Positions 1 to 7,225 of a stretch of 9,822 bases of DNA are shown here, piece by piece; the first letter of the stretch is position 1; the number at the start of each line of letters is the position of its first letter. A model generated the notes under the pieces. That model did not search any database. It saw nothing but the letters and a program-made list of their open reading frames with translations, and had not been told where the DNA came from. Both the position numbers and the translations under genes were made by a program. The stretch covers positions 1-9,822 of the forward strand of contig DHFW01000032.1 in the NCBI GenBank assembly GCA_002402465.1, written 5' to 3'. The DNA comes from Bacteroidales bacterium UBA4814. GTDB lineage: Bacteria > Bacteroidota > Bacteroidia > Bacteroidales > UBA7960.

Positions 1-2
1 CA

Positions 3-25
3 AAGCGCCATTGCAAATGCCGCTT
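3..25 (-). terminator. Hairpin downstream of lipB, possible terminator
   Basis: A near-perfect inverted repeat lies about 20 bases past the lipB stop codon on the minus strand. The arms are AAGCG-C-CATT and AATG-C-CGCTT around a three-base loop, giving 5 + 4 base pairs interrupted by one C-C mismatch. Its place just after the last gene of the lipA-lipB pair fits an intrinsic terminator. The T-tract that should follow on the minus strand would lie beyond the left edge, so this cannot be confirmed. The T-run at 39-45 is about 14 bases from the stem on the other side and does not make a classical plus-strand terminator. Confidence 0.3.
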
Positions 26-44
26 AACAAAGGGGAGATTTTTT

Positions 45-719
45 TCACACTGTTTCTTCCGCTCCAAAAACTTCCTTAAACTTATCGAGCAGGATTGCTT
101 TGAGTTCAGCCATATCAACTTCATGGCCGAGTTCTTTTTGTATGGAGGTTACGCCTTTATCCACAAATCCGCAGGGATTAATGAGCTGGTAGAAGCTCAG
201 ATCGGTGTTTACATTGAAGGCAAATCCGTGCATGGTCACCTGCCGGCTGGCGCGCACCCCGATGGCGCATATTTTGCGCACGCTTGGTTGGTCGGCCTCG
301 AGCCATACCCCCGAAGCGCCTTCGAGCCGGCCAGATGCAATGCCGTATGTTTTCAGGGTACGGATAATGGTTTCTTCGAGGTTAAAAATATAGGAACGAA
401 CACCCATTCTGAAAAGGTCGAGCCTGATGATGGGGTAGCCCACCACCTGCCCGGGGCCATGGTAGGTGATGTCGCCCCCACGGTTGATGCGATAAAACTG
501 TGCCCCTTTTTGTTTTAGCATGGCTTCGTTGATCAGCAAGTTGCCTTCATTGCCGCTTTTTCCAAGGGTAAACACATGGGGGTGTTCCACAAAGATCAGG
601 TGGCCTGCAATGGGTTGTTCCTTATCATCAGGAATCATTTCGGCAAAAAGCTGTTCCTGAAGGTCCCAGGTTTCCTTGTAATCTTTCAGGCCAAGATCAT
701 GAAAAATAATTCGGTTCAT
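45..719 (-). CDS. lipB: Octanoyltransferase LipB (lipoyl(octanoyl) transferase)
   Basis: LipB transfers the octanoyl group from octanoyl-acyl carrier protein to the conserved lysine of lipoyl domains in the 2-oxoacid dehydrogenase complexes and the glycine cleavage H protein. It is the first step of endogenous lipoate synthesis in the cytoplasm. The 224-residue product has the usual family length. It shows the family signature RGGDITYHGPGQ at residues 80-91, the catalytic lysine K149 in the segment RKICAIGVR, the HGFAFNV segment at 164-170, and the catalytic cysteine C183 in NPCGF, so the Cys/Lys dyad is intact. The ATG at 717-719 lies two bases after the lipA stop, so the two genes are almost certainly co-transcribed and translationally coupled. 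The product ends in TGA at 45-47 and appears complete. Identification is firm. Confidence 0.96.
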   Translation of the reverse strand: MNRIIFHDLGLKDYKETWDLQEQLFAEMIPDDKEQPIAGHLIFVEHPHVFTLGKSGNEGNLLINEAMLKQKGAQFYRINRGGDITYHGPGQVVGYPIIRLDLFRMGVRSYIFNLEETIIRTLKTYGIASGRLEGASGVWLEADQPSVRKICAIGVRASRQVTMHGFAFNVNTDLSFYQLINPCGFVDKGVTSIQKELGHEVDMAELKAILLDKFKEVFGAEETV

Positions 720-721
720 GG

Positions 722-1585
722 CTAATGAATATGTTTTTCGGCTTTGTATGAGCTTCTTACTAAAGGTGCACTTTCCACGTGCCGGAAGCCCATTTTCAAG
801 CCTTCGTCGTGGTAGTAATCGAACATTTCGGGGGTCACATATTCCAGCACCGGCAGGTGTTTTCGGGTGGGCTGCAGGTATTGCCCAATGGTGGCCACAC
901 TAACTCCTGCATCGCGCATATCGCGAAGGGTTTCAAGCACTTCTTCACGTGTTTCGCCCAGCCCGAGCATAATGCCCGACTTTGTTATCACCCCGGTATC
1001 GGCAATGGTTCTCAAAACCTTAAGGCTTGTTTCGTATCTTGCCCTGCTGCGCACCTGGGGGGTGATACGCCTCACAGTTTCCAGGTTATGCGAAATAACA
1101 TCCGGACCCGCTTCCACCACCTGCATTACCAGTTCGGGTTTTCCGTCAAAGTCGGGAATCAACGCTTCTATGGTGATTTGGGACGACTGTTCTTTTATGG
1201 CCCTTATGGTTGCCGCCCAAATGCCTGCGCCGCCATCGGCAAGGTCGTCTCTATCGACAGAAGTCAACACCAAATGCTTCAGTTTCATTAGCCGGGCTGA
1301 ATCAGCTACACGCTGTGGCTCTTGGGCGTCAGCGGGAAGGGGTTTTCCTGTCTTAACGTTGCAAAACTTACAGGCCCTGGTGCAGATATCGCCCAGGATC
1401 ATAAGCGTGGCGGTGGAAGCACCCCAGCACTCGTGCATATTGGGGCAGTGCCCGCTGCTGCAAATGGTATGCAGTTTGTGGTGCTCCACTATTTCCCTTA
1501 CGGAGAGATAGTTTTTGCCTGCGGGCAACCTGGTTTTTAGCCATGATGGTTTGCGCAAGAACTTGTTGTTTCTGGTTTCCTTCAT
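722..1585 (-). CDS. lipA: Lipoyl synthase LipA (radical SAM)
   Basis: LipA inserts two sulfur atoms into the octanoyl chain that LipB attaches to lipoyl domains, using two [4Fe-4S] clusters and S-adenosylmethionine. All cluster ligands are present. C42, C47 and C53 form the CX4CX5C site of the auxiliary cluster that is sacrificed as the sulfur source. C68, C72 and C75 form the CX3CX2C radical SAM site. The C-terminal RSSY at residues 277-280 holds the serine that ligates the auxiliary cluster in this family. I chose the ATG at 1583-1585, giving 287 residues. The frame stays open to a TTG at 1598-1600, which would add only five residues (MHHCF) and is less likely. lipA is first in a two-gene unit with lipB and is divergent from ileS. 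Confidence 0.96.
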   Translation of the reverse strand: MKETRNNKFLRKPSWLKTRLPAGKNYLSVREIVEHHKLHTICSSGHCPNMHECWGASTATLMILGDICTRACKFCNVKTGKPLPADAQEPQRVADSARLMKLKHLVLTSVDRDDLADGGAGIWAATIRAIKEQSSQITIEALIPDFDGKPELVMQVVEAGPDVISHNLETVRRITPQVRSRARYETSLKVLRTIADTGVITKSGIMLGLGETREEVLETLRDMRDAGVSVATIGQYLQPTRKHLPVLEYVTPEMFDYYHDEGLKMGFRHVESAPLVRSSYKAEKHIH

Positions 1586-1616
1586 AAAACAATGGTGCAA
1601 TAGTCCAATTCAAGTC

Positions 1617-1624
1617 CAAAGTTA
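1617..1624 (-). promoter_or_regulatory. Candidate lipA-lipB promoter (-7 element)
   Basis: On the minus strand this reads TAACTTTG, an exact match to the Bacteroidota -7 consensus TAnnTTTG. Transcription would start near 1610, giving a leader of about 25 bases before the lipA ATG. No good -33 TTTG is seen at the expected distance, so the call rests on the -7 element and its position. Confidence 0.4.
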
Positions 1625-1655
1625 TTGCTTTTTTCCCGGCAATAATTCAGAACCT

Positions 1656-1694
1656 GGAGTAAGTCTCTCATAACATGTCCTTTTACCTTACTCC
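1656..1694. repeat. Inverted repeat between divergent lipA and ileS
   Basis: GGAGTAAG at 1656-1663 is repeated as its exact reverse complement CTTACTCC at 1687-1694, with 23 bases between. The arms are offset by 31 bp, about three helical turns, which would place both half-sites on the same face of the DNA. The repeat sits between the two divergent promoter candidates. It could be an operator or could be chance. The long spacer and lack of a following T-run argue against a terminator. Confidence 0.3.
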
Positions 1695-1713
1695 GACCTT
1701 TGCTTTTTAAGTC

Positions 1714-1740
1714 TTTGTAAGGATTTTTTTTATAATTTTG
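1714..1740 (+). promoter_or_regulatory. Candidate ileS promoter, Bacteroidota type
   Basis: TAATTTTG at 1733-1740 fits the Bacteroidota -7 consensus TAnnTTTG exactly. A TTTG at 1714-1717 could serve as the -33 element, but the 15-base gap is shorter than the usual 19-21, so that half is weak. The predicted transcript would start near 1747, with a leader of about 60 bases before the ileS ATG. The start codon is preceded by a purine-rich GGGGGAA at 1790-1796. Confidence 0.45.
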
Positions 1741-1806
1741 CGCCTTAATATTTAACAACCCCTGGTTTGGTCAGAAAGTTGATTTCTTTGGGGGAACAAA
1801 CTGCTT

Positions 1807-4800
1807 ATGAAAGCAAAATACAACGAATACAAGCGACTGGATCTTTCGAAGACAGGAAAGGAAGTAAAGGCATTCTGGGAAGAAAACAAAGTCTTTGAAA
1901 AGAGTCTGGAGAGCCGCGAAGGGCACAAGCCCTGGGTGTTTTATGAGGGGCCGCCTTCGGCCAACGGATTGCCCGGCATTCACCACGTGATGGCCCGCGC
2001 CATTAAGGATATTTTTTGCCGGTACCGCACCCAGAAGGGCTACCTGGTTAAGCGCAAGGCCGGCTGGGATACCCACGGACTACCCGTGGAAATTGGCGTG
2101 GAAAAGAAGCTGGGCATCACCAAGGAAGACATAGGCAAGAGCATTTCCATTGCCGAATACAACCAGGCCTGCCGCACCGATGTGATGAAATACAAGGATA
2201 CCTGGGACGACCTGACCCGGCAGATGGGTTATTGGGTGGACCTGGAAAATCCCTACATTACTTTTGAAGACAAATACATTGAAAGCGTTTGGTACCTGTT
2301 GAGTAAGCTGTATGAAAAAGGGCTGCTTTACAAAGGGTACACCATTCAGCCCTATTCGCCTGCCGCAGGCACCGGCCTGAGTAGCCACGAACTGAACCAG
2401 CCCGGCTGCTACCGTAATGTGAAAGACCATTCGGTTACCGCACAGTTTAAGATCATCAGGAACGAAAAGTCAGCGTTTCTGTTTGCCGATGGTTCTGAAG
2501 CAGTCCACTTTTTGGCCTGGACCACGACCCCCTGGACCCTACCCAGCAACACCGGCCTGGCCGTTGGAAAAAACATTGAATACGTGAAGGTGAAGACCTT
2601 CAACCCCTATACCTTTGAGCCGGTGCAGGTAATACTTGCCAAAGACTTGATGGACAGCTTCTTCAACCCGAAGCATGCGGAGCTGAAACTGGAAGAGTAC
2701 AAGCCCGGCGACAAAAAAATTCCCTTCGAAGTGGTTGGAAGCTACCAGGGAAAAAAGTTTGAGAACATCCGCTACGAGCAGTTGCTGCCCTATGCACAGC
2801 CTGAGGAGGGCGACTCTTTCAGGGTAGTGCTTGGCGATTTTGTAACCACCGAAGAGGGTACCGGCATTGTGCACATTGCCCCCAGCTTTGGTGCCGACGA
2901 CTTCAAAGTGGGCAAGCAATACGGCCTGGGCAGCCTAACCATGGTTGACAAGCGCGGACGCTTCATTGAACAGATGGGCGAGTTTGCCGGACGCTATGTA
3001 AGGCCCGAATATGAAAACGGCAATGGTGGCGAAGAAGCGCGCCCGGTGGATGTGGACATCATCATTAAGCTGAAGACCGAAAACAAGGCATTCAAAGCTG
3101 AGAAGTACGAGCACAGCTACCCGCACTGCTGGCGCACCGACAAGCCGATCCTTTACTACCCGCTCGACAGCTGGTTTATAAAAACCACCGCCCTGAAAGA
3201 GCGCATGATCGAGCTTAACAACACCATACAGTGGAAGCCCGAAAGCACCGGCACCGGCCGCTTCGGCAACTGGCTCGAGAACCTGCAGGATTGGAACCTG
3301 AGCCGCTCGCGCTACTGGGGCGTGCCGCTCCCAATATGGGCCACCGACGACCAGGAAGAACGCCTCTGCATTGGCTCGCTCGAACAACTGAAAGAAGAAA
3401 TCGAAAAGTCGGTGCAGGCTGGTTTCATGAAGGAAAATCCGCTGAAAGACTTTGTACCGGGCGACATGACGGAAAAGAACTACAAGGTGTTCGACATGCA
3501 CCGCCCCTTTGTGGATGAGGTGATCCTCGTTTCGCCTTCCGGCAGAAAAATGACCCGCGAGCTCGACCTGATCGACGTTTGGTTCGACAGCGGCGCCATG
3601 CCTTATGCGCAATACCACTACCCGTTCGAGAACCAGGAAGAGTTTGAAGCCAACTATCCGGCCGACTTTATTGCCGAAGGGGTGGACCAGACCCGTGGCT
3701 GGTTCTTTACCCTGCATGCCATTGCCACCATGGTGTTCGACTCGGTGGCTTTCAAAACCGTGGTTTCAAACGGGCTGGTGCTCGACAAGGCAGGCAATAA
3801 AATGTCGAAACGCCTGGGCAATGCCGTTGACCCCTTCGAAACCATCGAAAAGTACGGACCCGATGCCACCCGCTGGTATATGATCACCAACGCCCAGCCC
3901 TGGGATAACCTGAAATTCGATGTGGATGGCATAGCCGAAGTGCAGCGCAAATTTTTCGGAACGCTTTACAACACTTACGCTTTCTTTGCATTGTATGCCA
4001 ACATTGATGGTTTCAAATACGCTGAAGAAGAAATTCCGTCGGAGCAAAGGCCGGAGATCGACCGCTGGATCCTCTCAGAATTAAACACCCTGGTAAAAAA
4101 AGTGGATGATTGTTATTTCACTTTTGAGCCTACCCGTGCCGGACGCCTCATACAGTCTTTTGTCGATGAGCACCTGAGCAACTGGTACGTGCGCCTGAGC
4201 CGTCGCCGTTTCTGGAAAGGCGACTATACCGAAGATAAGATCTCTGCTTATCAGACCCTTTACCGCTGTCTGGAAACCCTGGCCATGCTCTCGGCACCCA
4301 TCGCACCCTTTTTCGCCGAAAGGCTGTTTACCGACCTGAACAAGGTAACCAGGCGCCACGATGCTATTTCGGTGCACCTGACTGAATTCCCTGTGGCCGA
4401 CGAAAGCATGATAAACAGCGATTTGGAAGAACGCATGCAGCTGGCTCAGCAAATCTCGTCGATGGTGCTGGGCCTGCGCAAGAAGGTAAACATCCGCGTG
4501 CGCCAGCCCCTGCAAAAAATCATGGTGCCCGTACTCAGCGACAAGTTCCGCCAGCAACTACAGGGCGTTGAACAATTGATCCTTTCGGAAGTTAACGTGA
4601 AGGAGCTGGAGTATCTGGAAGACAGCGCAGGCGTGCTGGTAAAAAAGATCAAACCCAACTTCAAGGAACTGGGCCCCCGTTACGGCAAACTGATGAAGCA
4701 AATAGCGGCCGCCATAGGCGGGTTTGAACAGGATGACATTGCCCGCATGGAAACCGATGGGAAATACCCGCTTGATATTGCCGGCGAAGCCGTAGAACTG

Positions 4801-5175
4801 CTCCTAAGCGATGTGGAAATTATTTCGGAAGATATTCCCGGATGGTTAGTTGCCAACGAAGGTAATTTAACGGTGGCTCTCGACGTTACCATAACAGAGG
4901 CCCTGCGAAACGAAGGCATAGCCCGCGAACTGATCAACCGTATTCAAAACCTGCGCAAAGAAAAAGGCTTTGAGGTAACGGATAAAATAGAACTTTTTGT
5001 AGAACAACAACGTGATATAACGGATGCGGTGTTAAGCAATAATGACTATATTTGTTCTGAAACCCTGGCTACCCGTCTTAATTATGCCGAAGCGATTGAG
5101 GCCCCGGAAAAGGTTGAGGTTGAGATCACTGACGACGTAAAAACATTTGTTCACATTAACAAAGTAAATAATTAA
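1807..5175 (+). CDS. ileS: Isoleucyl-tRNA synthetase, GXHH-motif (IleRS2-like) type
   Basis: IleS charges tRNA-Ile with isoleucine in the cytoplasm and hydrolyses mischarged valine. The 1122-residue product is full length. The class I signature near the N terminus reads GIHH at residues 57-60, in SANGLPGIHHVMA, in place of the canonical HXGH. GWDTHGLPVE follows at 86-95. The CP1 editing domain is intact, with the threonine-rich WTTTPWTLPSN starting at 238 and GTGIVHIAPSFGADD at 351-365. RSRYWG begins at about 500 and KMSKR is at 665-669. A tRNA-binding helical region and a C-terminal domain follow. The paired C-terminal cysteines of the E. coli-type zinc finger are absent, as expected for this subtype. 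The sequence resembles Bacteroides IleS throughout. It is the first gene of a plus-strand unit, 29 bases before the dksA-like gene. Confidence 0.97.
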   Translation: MKAKYNEYKRLDLSKTGKEVKAFWEENKVFEKSLESREGHKPWVFYEGPPSANGLPGIHHVMARAIKDIFCRYRTQKGYLVKRKAGWDTHGLPVEIGVEKKLGITKEDIGKSISIAEYNQACRTDVMKYKDTWDDLTRQMGYWVDLENPYITFEDKYIESVWYLLSKLYEKGLLYKGYTIQPYSPAAGTGLSSHELNQPGCYRNVKDHSVTAQFKIIRNEKSAFLFADGSEAVHFLAWTTTPWTLPSNTGLAVGKNIEYVKVKTFNPYTFEPVQVILAKDLMDSFFNPKHAELKLEEYKPGDKKIPFEVVGSYQGKKFENIRYEQLLPYAQPEEGDSFRVVLGDFVTTEEGTGIVHIAPSFGADDFKVGKQYGLGSLTMVDKRGRFIEQMGEFAGRYVRPEYENGNGGEEARPVDVDIIIKLKTENKAFKAEKYEHSYPHCWRTDKPILYYPLDSWFIKTTALKERMIELNNTIQWKPESTGTGRFGNWLENLQDWNLSRSRYWGVPLPIWATDDQEERLCIGSLEQLKEEIEKSVQAGFMKENPLKDFVPGDMTEKNYKVFDMHRPFVDEVILVSPSGRKMTRELDLIDVWFDSGAMPYAQYHYPFENQEEFEANYPADFIAEGVDQTRGWFFTLHAIATMVFDSVAFKTVVSNGLVLDKAGNKMSKRLGNAVDPFETIEKYGPDATRWYMITNAQPWDNLKFDVDGIAEVQRKFFGTLYNTYAFFALYANIDGFKYAEEEIPSEQRPEIDRWILSELNTLVKKVDDCYFTFEPTRAGRLIQSFVDEHLSNWYVRLSRRRFWKGDYTEDKISAYQTLYRCLETLAMLSAPIAPFFAERLFTDLNKVTRRHDAISVHLTEFPVADESMINSDLEERMQLAQQISSMVLGLRKKVNIRVRQPLQKIMVPVLSDKFRQQLQGVEQLILSEVNVKELEYLEDSAGVLVKKIKPNFKELGPRYGKLMKQIAAAIGGFEQDDIARMETDGKYPLDIAGEAVELLLSDVEIISEDIPGWLVANEGNLTVALDVTITEALRNEGIARELINRIQNLRKEKGFEVTDKIELFVEQQRDITDAVLSNNDYICSETLATRLNYAEAIEAPEKVEVEITDDVKTFVHINKVNN

Positions 5176-5204
5176 ACCGAAAAGCAATAAATACCCCGAT
5201 TGTT

Positions 5205-5594
5205 ATGGAAACCAAACGCGAAAAAACGAGGTATTCGGATGAGGAGCTCCAGGAGTTCAAGGAAATCATCTTGAGGAAACTGGAGGAAGCCAGGGAAGGA
5301 CTAAAAGTGCTTACCGAAGCTTACACGACCCAAAACGAAAACGACACCAACGACACATCTCCCTCTTTCAAAATTCTGGAGGAAGGCTCACAGGTATTGT
5401 CGAAAGAGGAAAACGGACAGCTGGCCGCCCGCCAGCAGAAGTTTATCCGCGACCTGGAGAATGCCCTGATCCGAATCGAAAACAAAACATACGGGATTTG
5501 CAGGGTCACCGGTAAGTTAATCTCGAAAGAGCGCCTCAGAAGCGTACCCCACGCTACCCTTAGCATCGAGGCCAAACTGGGGCAGGTTAAGTAA
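5205..5594 (+). CDS. DksA/TraR-family protein with degenerate zinc site
   Basis: This 129-residue protein belongs to the DksA/TraR family, whose members bind in the RNA polymerase secondary channel and alter initiation, often with ppGpp. Two charged helices (about residues 12-40 and 70-93) would form the coiled coil, and the acidic turn NENDTND at 44-50 lies at the expected tip. The C-terminal block YGICRVTGKLISKERLR matches the family zinc-finger fold, but only C99 remains of the four cysteines; the other positions hold T, S and A type residues. This loss is usual in Bacteroidota homologues, so it is a lineage feature and not decay. Whether it acts as DksA does is inferred. It lies between ileS and lspA with gaps of 29 and 18 bases, a grouping I recall as common in the phylum. 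Confidence 0.88.
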   Translation: METKREKTRYSDEELQEFKEIILRKLEEAREGLKVLTEAYTTQNENDTNDTSPSFKILEEGSQVLSKEENGQLAARQQKFIRDLENALIRIENKTYGICRVTGKLISKERLRSVPHATLSIEAKLGQVK

Positions 5595-5598
5595 AGGG

Positions 5599-5615
5599 AA
5601 AAGGTTTTTGTTTTG
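5599..5615 (+). promoter_or_regulatory. Ribosome-binding site supporting a TTG start for lspA
   Basis: AAAAGG at 5599-5604 lies eight bases before the TTG at 5613-5615. No ATG occurs in frame until residue 29, which would delete the first membrane helix, so the TTG is the best start for lspA. Confidence 0.5.
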
Positions 5616-6323
5616 AAAAAGAAGCATATTCCCTGGATCGTAATTCTGCTGGTACTGCTGATTGATCAGACCCTGAAAATACTGATCAAAACCAATATGA
5701 CCCTGGGTCAGAGCATCCCGGTGCTCGGAAACTGGTTCTATTTGCATTTTACGGAAAACTATGGCATGGCCTTCGGGCTGGAGTTTTCGGGCGAATACGG
5801 AAAGCTTGCTCTCAGCCTTTTTCGTATCATCGCCCTGGTGTTTATCGGCTGGTACATCCATAAGCTGGTAAAAAAAGACGCCCCGGCAGGTTTACTCATT
5901 TGCATGGGGATGATCTTTGCCGGTGCCTTGGGCAACATTATCGACAGCGCCTTTTACGGCCTCATTTTCAGCGAAAGCTTTTTTTACCAAACGGCACAGA
6001 TGTTTCCCGAAGGGGGCGGCTACGCCACATTTCTTCATGGGAAAGTGGTCGATATGTTTTATTTTCCCATAATCAGGGGTTTCTTCCCGCAATGGTTCCC
6101 GTTTTGGGGCGGACAGGAGTTTGTATTTTTCCGCCCGGTATTCAACGTGGCCGACGCTGCCATTACCCTTGGGGTATTTACCATGCTCATTTTTCAGAAA
6201 AGATTTTTTGCCTTTGAAAAGCTGCAAGACCTGCACATCGACACAGGCTTACAAAAAAAGGAGGCGGCAACTTCCCAGCCCGAGTCAGGCCCAAAAGAAC
6301 CGGCTCCGGAGCAGCAGCACTAA
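5613..6323 (+). CDS. lspA: Lipoprotein signal peptidase (signal peptidase II)
   Basis: LspA is the inner-membrane aspartyl protease that removes the signal peptide from diacylglyceryl-modified prolipoproteins. Membrane helices are visible at about residues 8-26, 64-84, 92-110 and 176-196. The catalytic aspartates are D111 in GNIIDSAFYG and D181 in FNVADAAITLG, and the N-terminal block FTENYGMAFG at 46-55 is also conserved. At 236 residues it is longer than the roughly 165-residue E. coli enzyme. The difference comes from an insertion of about 25-30 residues after D111 (about 117-143), a further segment rich in F and W at about 150-170, and a soluble C-terminal tail of about 35 residues rich in E, P and Q. 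The start is TTG at 5613. The gene lies 18 bases after the dksA-like gene and 23 before the radical SAM gene. Confidence 0.93.
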   Translation: MKKKHIPWIVILLVLLIDQTLKILIKTNMTLGQSIPVLGNWFYLHFTENYGMAFGLEFSGEYGKLALSLFRIIALVFIGWYIHKLVKKDAPAGLLICMGMIFAGALGNIIDSAFYGLIFSESFFYQTAQMFPEGGGYATFLHGKVVDMFYFPIIRGFFPQWFPFWGGQEFVFFRPVFNVADAAITLGVFTMLIFQKRFFAFEKLQDLHIDTGLQKKEAATSQPESGPKEPAPEQQH

Positions 6324-6346
6324 GCCCAACATTTATCTCAGCCAGC

Positions 6347-7123
6347 ATGAGCGGTTTTTTGTTTGAACAGATTGTTTTCGGCCCCATTCGCAGCCGCCGC
6401 CTGGGCATTTCTCTGGGTGTGAACCTGCTGCCCCTCAGCAAAAAGCTCTGTTCGTTCAACTGCCTGTATTGCGAGTGCGGCTGGACCCTGCCTAAAACCG
6501 GCAAGGCCGTTTTCCCCGAAAGGGAAGAAATAAAATCGGAGCTGGAGCAGAAACTGGCCTCCATGCAAGCCAAAAATGCTATGCTCGACGCCATTACTTT
6601 TGCAGGAAATGGCGAACCTACCTTGCATCCCGCTTTCGCGGAGATCATTGATGATACCATAGCGCTGCGCAACAAATTTTATCCTGAAGTCAAAATTACC
6701 GTGCTAAGCAATGCTTCAAAGGCAGGCAAACCCCATATAGCCGCCGCCCTGAAAAAAATTGAGCAGAACGTGCTGAAGCTCGATGCAGGCACCCAAGAGA
6801 CCTTTCAAAAAATAAACAACCCAAAGTCAGGTTTAACCCTGGTCGAAATCCTGGAAAACCTCAGCCTTTTCAAGGGGCAAATGATCATACAGTCGCTTTT
6901 TGTGAAGGGTACGTACCAGGGAGAAGCTTTTGACAACACCATAGAAGAGGAAGTGCTGGCTTGGCTGGGACATATTGAACGCCTTCAGCCAAAATTGGTT
7001 ATGATTTATCCCATTGCCCGCGCCACCGCCACCGAGGATGTGGAAAAAATAAACCCCGATAAACTCTGGGAAATTGCCCAGAGAGTGGAAGCACTCGGCA
7101 TTCCCACCGAGGTGTATAATTAA
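6347..7123 (+). CDS. Radical SAM protein of unknown function (COG0731-like)
   Basis: This 258-residue protein is a radical SAM enzyme. It has the cluster motif CX3CX2C at C35, C39 and C42 (CSFNCLYC), with an extra cysteine C44 directly after it, the SAM-contacting GNGEP at 87-91, and LKLDAG at 143-148. The N-terminal FGPIRSRRLGISLGVN and the AGNGEPTLHP block recall the COG0731 group, distantly related to the wybutosine enzyme TYW1. No substrate can be assigned. No second cysteine cluster or accessory domain is visible, so it is close to a bare radical SAM core. It follows lspA by 23 bases on the same strand and is probably the last gene of the ileS unit. Identification as radical SAM is firm; the role is unknown. 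Confidence 0.85.
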   Translation: MSGFLFEQIVFGPIRSRRLGISLGVNLLPLSKKLCSFNCLYCECGWTLPKTGKAVFPEREEIKSELEQKLASMQAKNAMLDAITFAGNGEPTLHPAFAEIIDDTIALRNKFYPEVKITVLSNASKAGKPHIAAALKKIEQNVLKLDAGTQETFQKINNPKSGLTLVEILENLSLFKGQMIIQSLFVKGTYQGEAFDNTIEEEVLAWLGHIERLQPKLVMIYPIARATATEDVEKINPDKLWEIAQRVEALGIPTEVYN

Positions 7124-7225
7124 ATTGCACCTTTCTGTTACCACAAAAATTTCAGTTAAACAAAACTTTCCGGGTAGCGTTTTTCAAAAGTAGCTATTAC
7201 AGAATTTTCACTAATCAACCTACCT

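Noticed and set aside
867..1511. A 214-codon plus-strand open frame opposite lipA
   Set aside because: lipA covers the whole stretch with all cluster cysteines intact; the antisense product has no family features.
1598..1600. TTG as the lipA start
   Set aside because: It adds only five residues (MHHCF) before an ATG that gives a normal LipA N terminus, and no ribosome-binding site favours it.
2935..3717. A 260-codon minus-strand open frame inside ileS
   Set aside because: It is antisense to a strongly conserved part of ileS, including the catalytic core; the GC-rich third positions of ileS codons explain the lack of stops.
5047..5054. TATATTTG near the end of ileS, an exact match to TAnnTTTG, as a promoter for the dksA-lspA part
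   Set aside because: No TTTG lies at a -33 distance. A six-base fixed pattern is expected several times by chance in about 20 kb of double-strand sequence, and this one is inside a coding region.
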